Below, piece by piece: positions 5,748-6,015 of a DNA stretch of 6,015 nt. Origin of the DNA: Deltaproteobacteria bacterium (lineage in GTDB: Bacteria > Desulfobacterota > DSM-4660 > Desulfatiglandales > HGW-15); assembly GCA_019308525.1 (NCBI GenBank), contig JAFDIC010000255.1, forward strand, positions 1 to 6,015. Reading direction: 5' to 3'. The translations under genes and the position numbers were made by a program. The notes under the pieces are model-generated. The model searched no databases. It was not told the DNA's origin and saw nothing but the letters and a program-made list of their open reading frames with translations. The stretch's first letter is position 1; each line of letters begins with the position of its first letter.

Positions 5748-6015
5748 ATGAAGAAGACAACTTTACTTAAGAAATTGATCCTTGACAAGGAGATCCTTCT
5801 CATGCCGGCGGCATATGATGCCTTGTCAAGTATAATCATTGAGCGTGCGGGCTTCAAAGCGACCACAGTATCAGGGCATGCTGCGTCGGCGACTATCCTG
5901 GGCAAGCCGGATTTATCGCTGATTACTCTTACAGAGATGGCCAACCATACGCGGAACATTTGTGACGCTGTAAATATCCCCGTTTTGGTCGACGGTGATA
6001 CGGGGCACGGTGGAG
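5748..6015 (+). CDS. Isocitrate lyase/PEP mutase family lyase, N-terminal part (cut by window end)
   Basis: The first 89 residues of a TIM-barrel enzyme of the isocitrate lyase/phosphoenolpyruvate mutase superfamily are visible. The family includes 2-methylisocitrate lyase, 2,3-dimethylmalate lyase, oxaloacetate decarboxylase and carboxyphosphonoenolpyruvate mutase. Signature segments are MPAAYDALSSIIIERAGF (19-36), the VSG strand end (41-43) followed by LGKPDLSLITLTEM (51-64), and VDGDTGHGG (81-89), whose Asp residues bind the catalytic Mg2+. In many relatives the residue after DTG is Tyr or Phe; here it is His. These enzymes cleave or form a C-C (or P-C) bond next to a 2-oxo or enolate group, typically releasing pyruvate or a similar acid. 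GGGGA at 5736-5740 lies seven bases before the ATG. Following a hydratase pair, it is a good candidate for the lyase step of the same pathway. The rest of the gene, including the catalytic Cys loop that would separate lyases from mutases, lies outside the window. Confidence 0.88.
   Translation, partial: MKKTTLLKKLILDKEILLMPAAYDALSSIIIERAGFKATTVSGHAASATILGKPDLSLITLTEMANHTRNICDAVNIPVLVDGDTGHGG

Noticed and set aside
5585..5959. Minus-strand ORF of 124 codons opposite the gap and the lyase start
   Set aside because: Half of it is the antisense of the recognisable PEP mutase-family gene, and no family features or ribosome binding site are seen.

Overview
The window looks like a chromosomal segment of an anaerobic bacterium, most likely a sulfate-reducing or syntrophic member of the Desulfobacterota. 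This assignment is inference. It rests on the AprA/AprB-like flavoprotein and ferredoxin pair, the FCD-type GntR regulator and the archaeal/anaerobe style two-subunit aconitase-family hydratase; no RNA gene or marker confirms it. No mobile element, CRISPR array or RNA gene was recognised.

Layout. Positions 1-2175, minus strand: a cluster read right to left. It begins with the wreck of an ABC transporter ATPase gene (2175-1998). The remnant keeps its ribosome binding site, about 38 N-terminal residues and about 20 apparent C-terminal residues, but has lost everything between, including the Walker A motif. Twenty bases further on is an intact FAD-dependent oxidoreductase of the fumarate reductase/AprA type (1977-322), followed after 10 bases by a two-cluster ferredoxin (311-96). 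A further open frame, possibly the next gene, runs off the left edge.

Positions 2176-2984: about 800 bases with no convincing gene. Short unrecognised open stretches on the minus strand suggest decayed sequence upstream of the ABC remnant.

Positions 2985-6015, plus strand: an apparent catabolic operon. A strong sigma70-like promoter is overlapped by a 41-base near-perfect palindrome with the GntR/FCD core TTGTCTGACAA. Then follow an FCD-family GntR regulator, the large and small subunits of a LeuCD/DmdAB-type aconitase-superfamily hydratase, and the start of an isocitrate lyase/PEP mutase family lyase cut by the window end.

How the genes could work together. A hydratase that makes or isomerises a branched hydroxy-dicarboxylate, followed by a C-C lyase of the PEP mutase family, matches the end of nicotinate fermentation: dimethylmaleate is hydrated to 2,3-dimethylmalate, which is cleaved to propionate and pyruvate. 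It also matches the logic of methylisocitrate cleavage. The first is the most specific hypothesis, but the substrate cannot be read from sequence alone. The regulator probably senses the substrate or an intermediate and represses its own operon. The minus-strand redox pair may be unrelated to this pathway.
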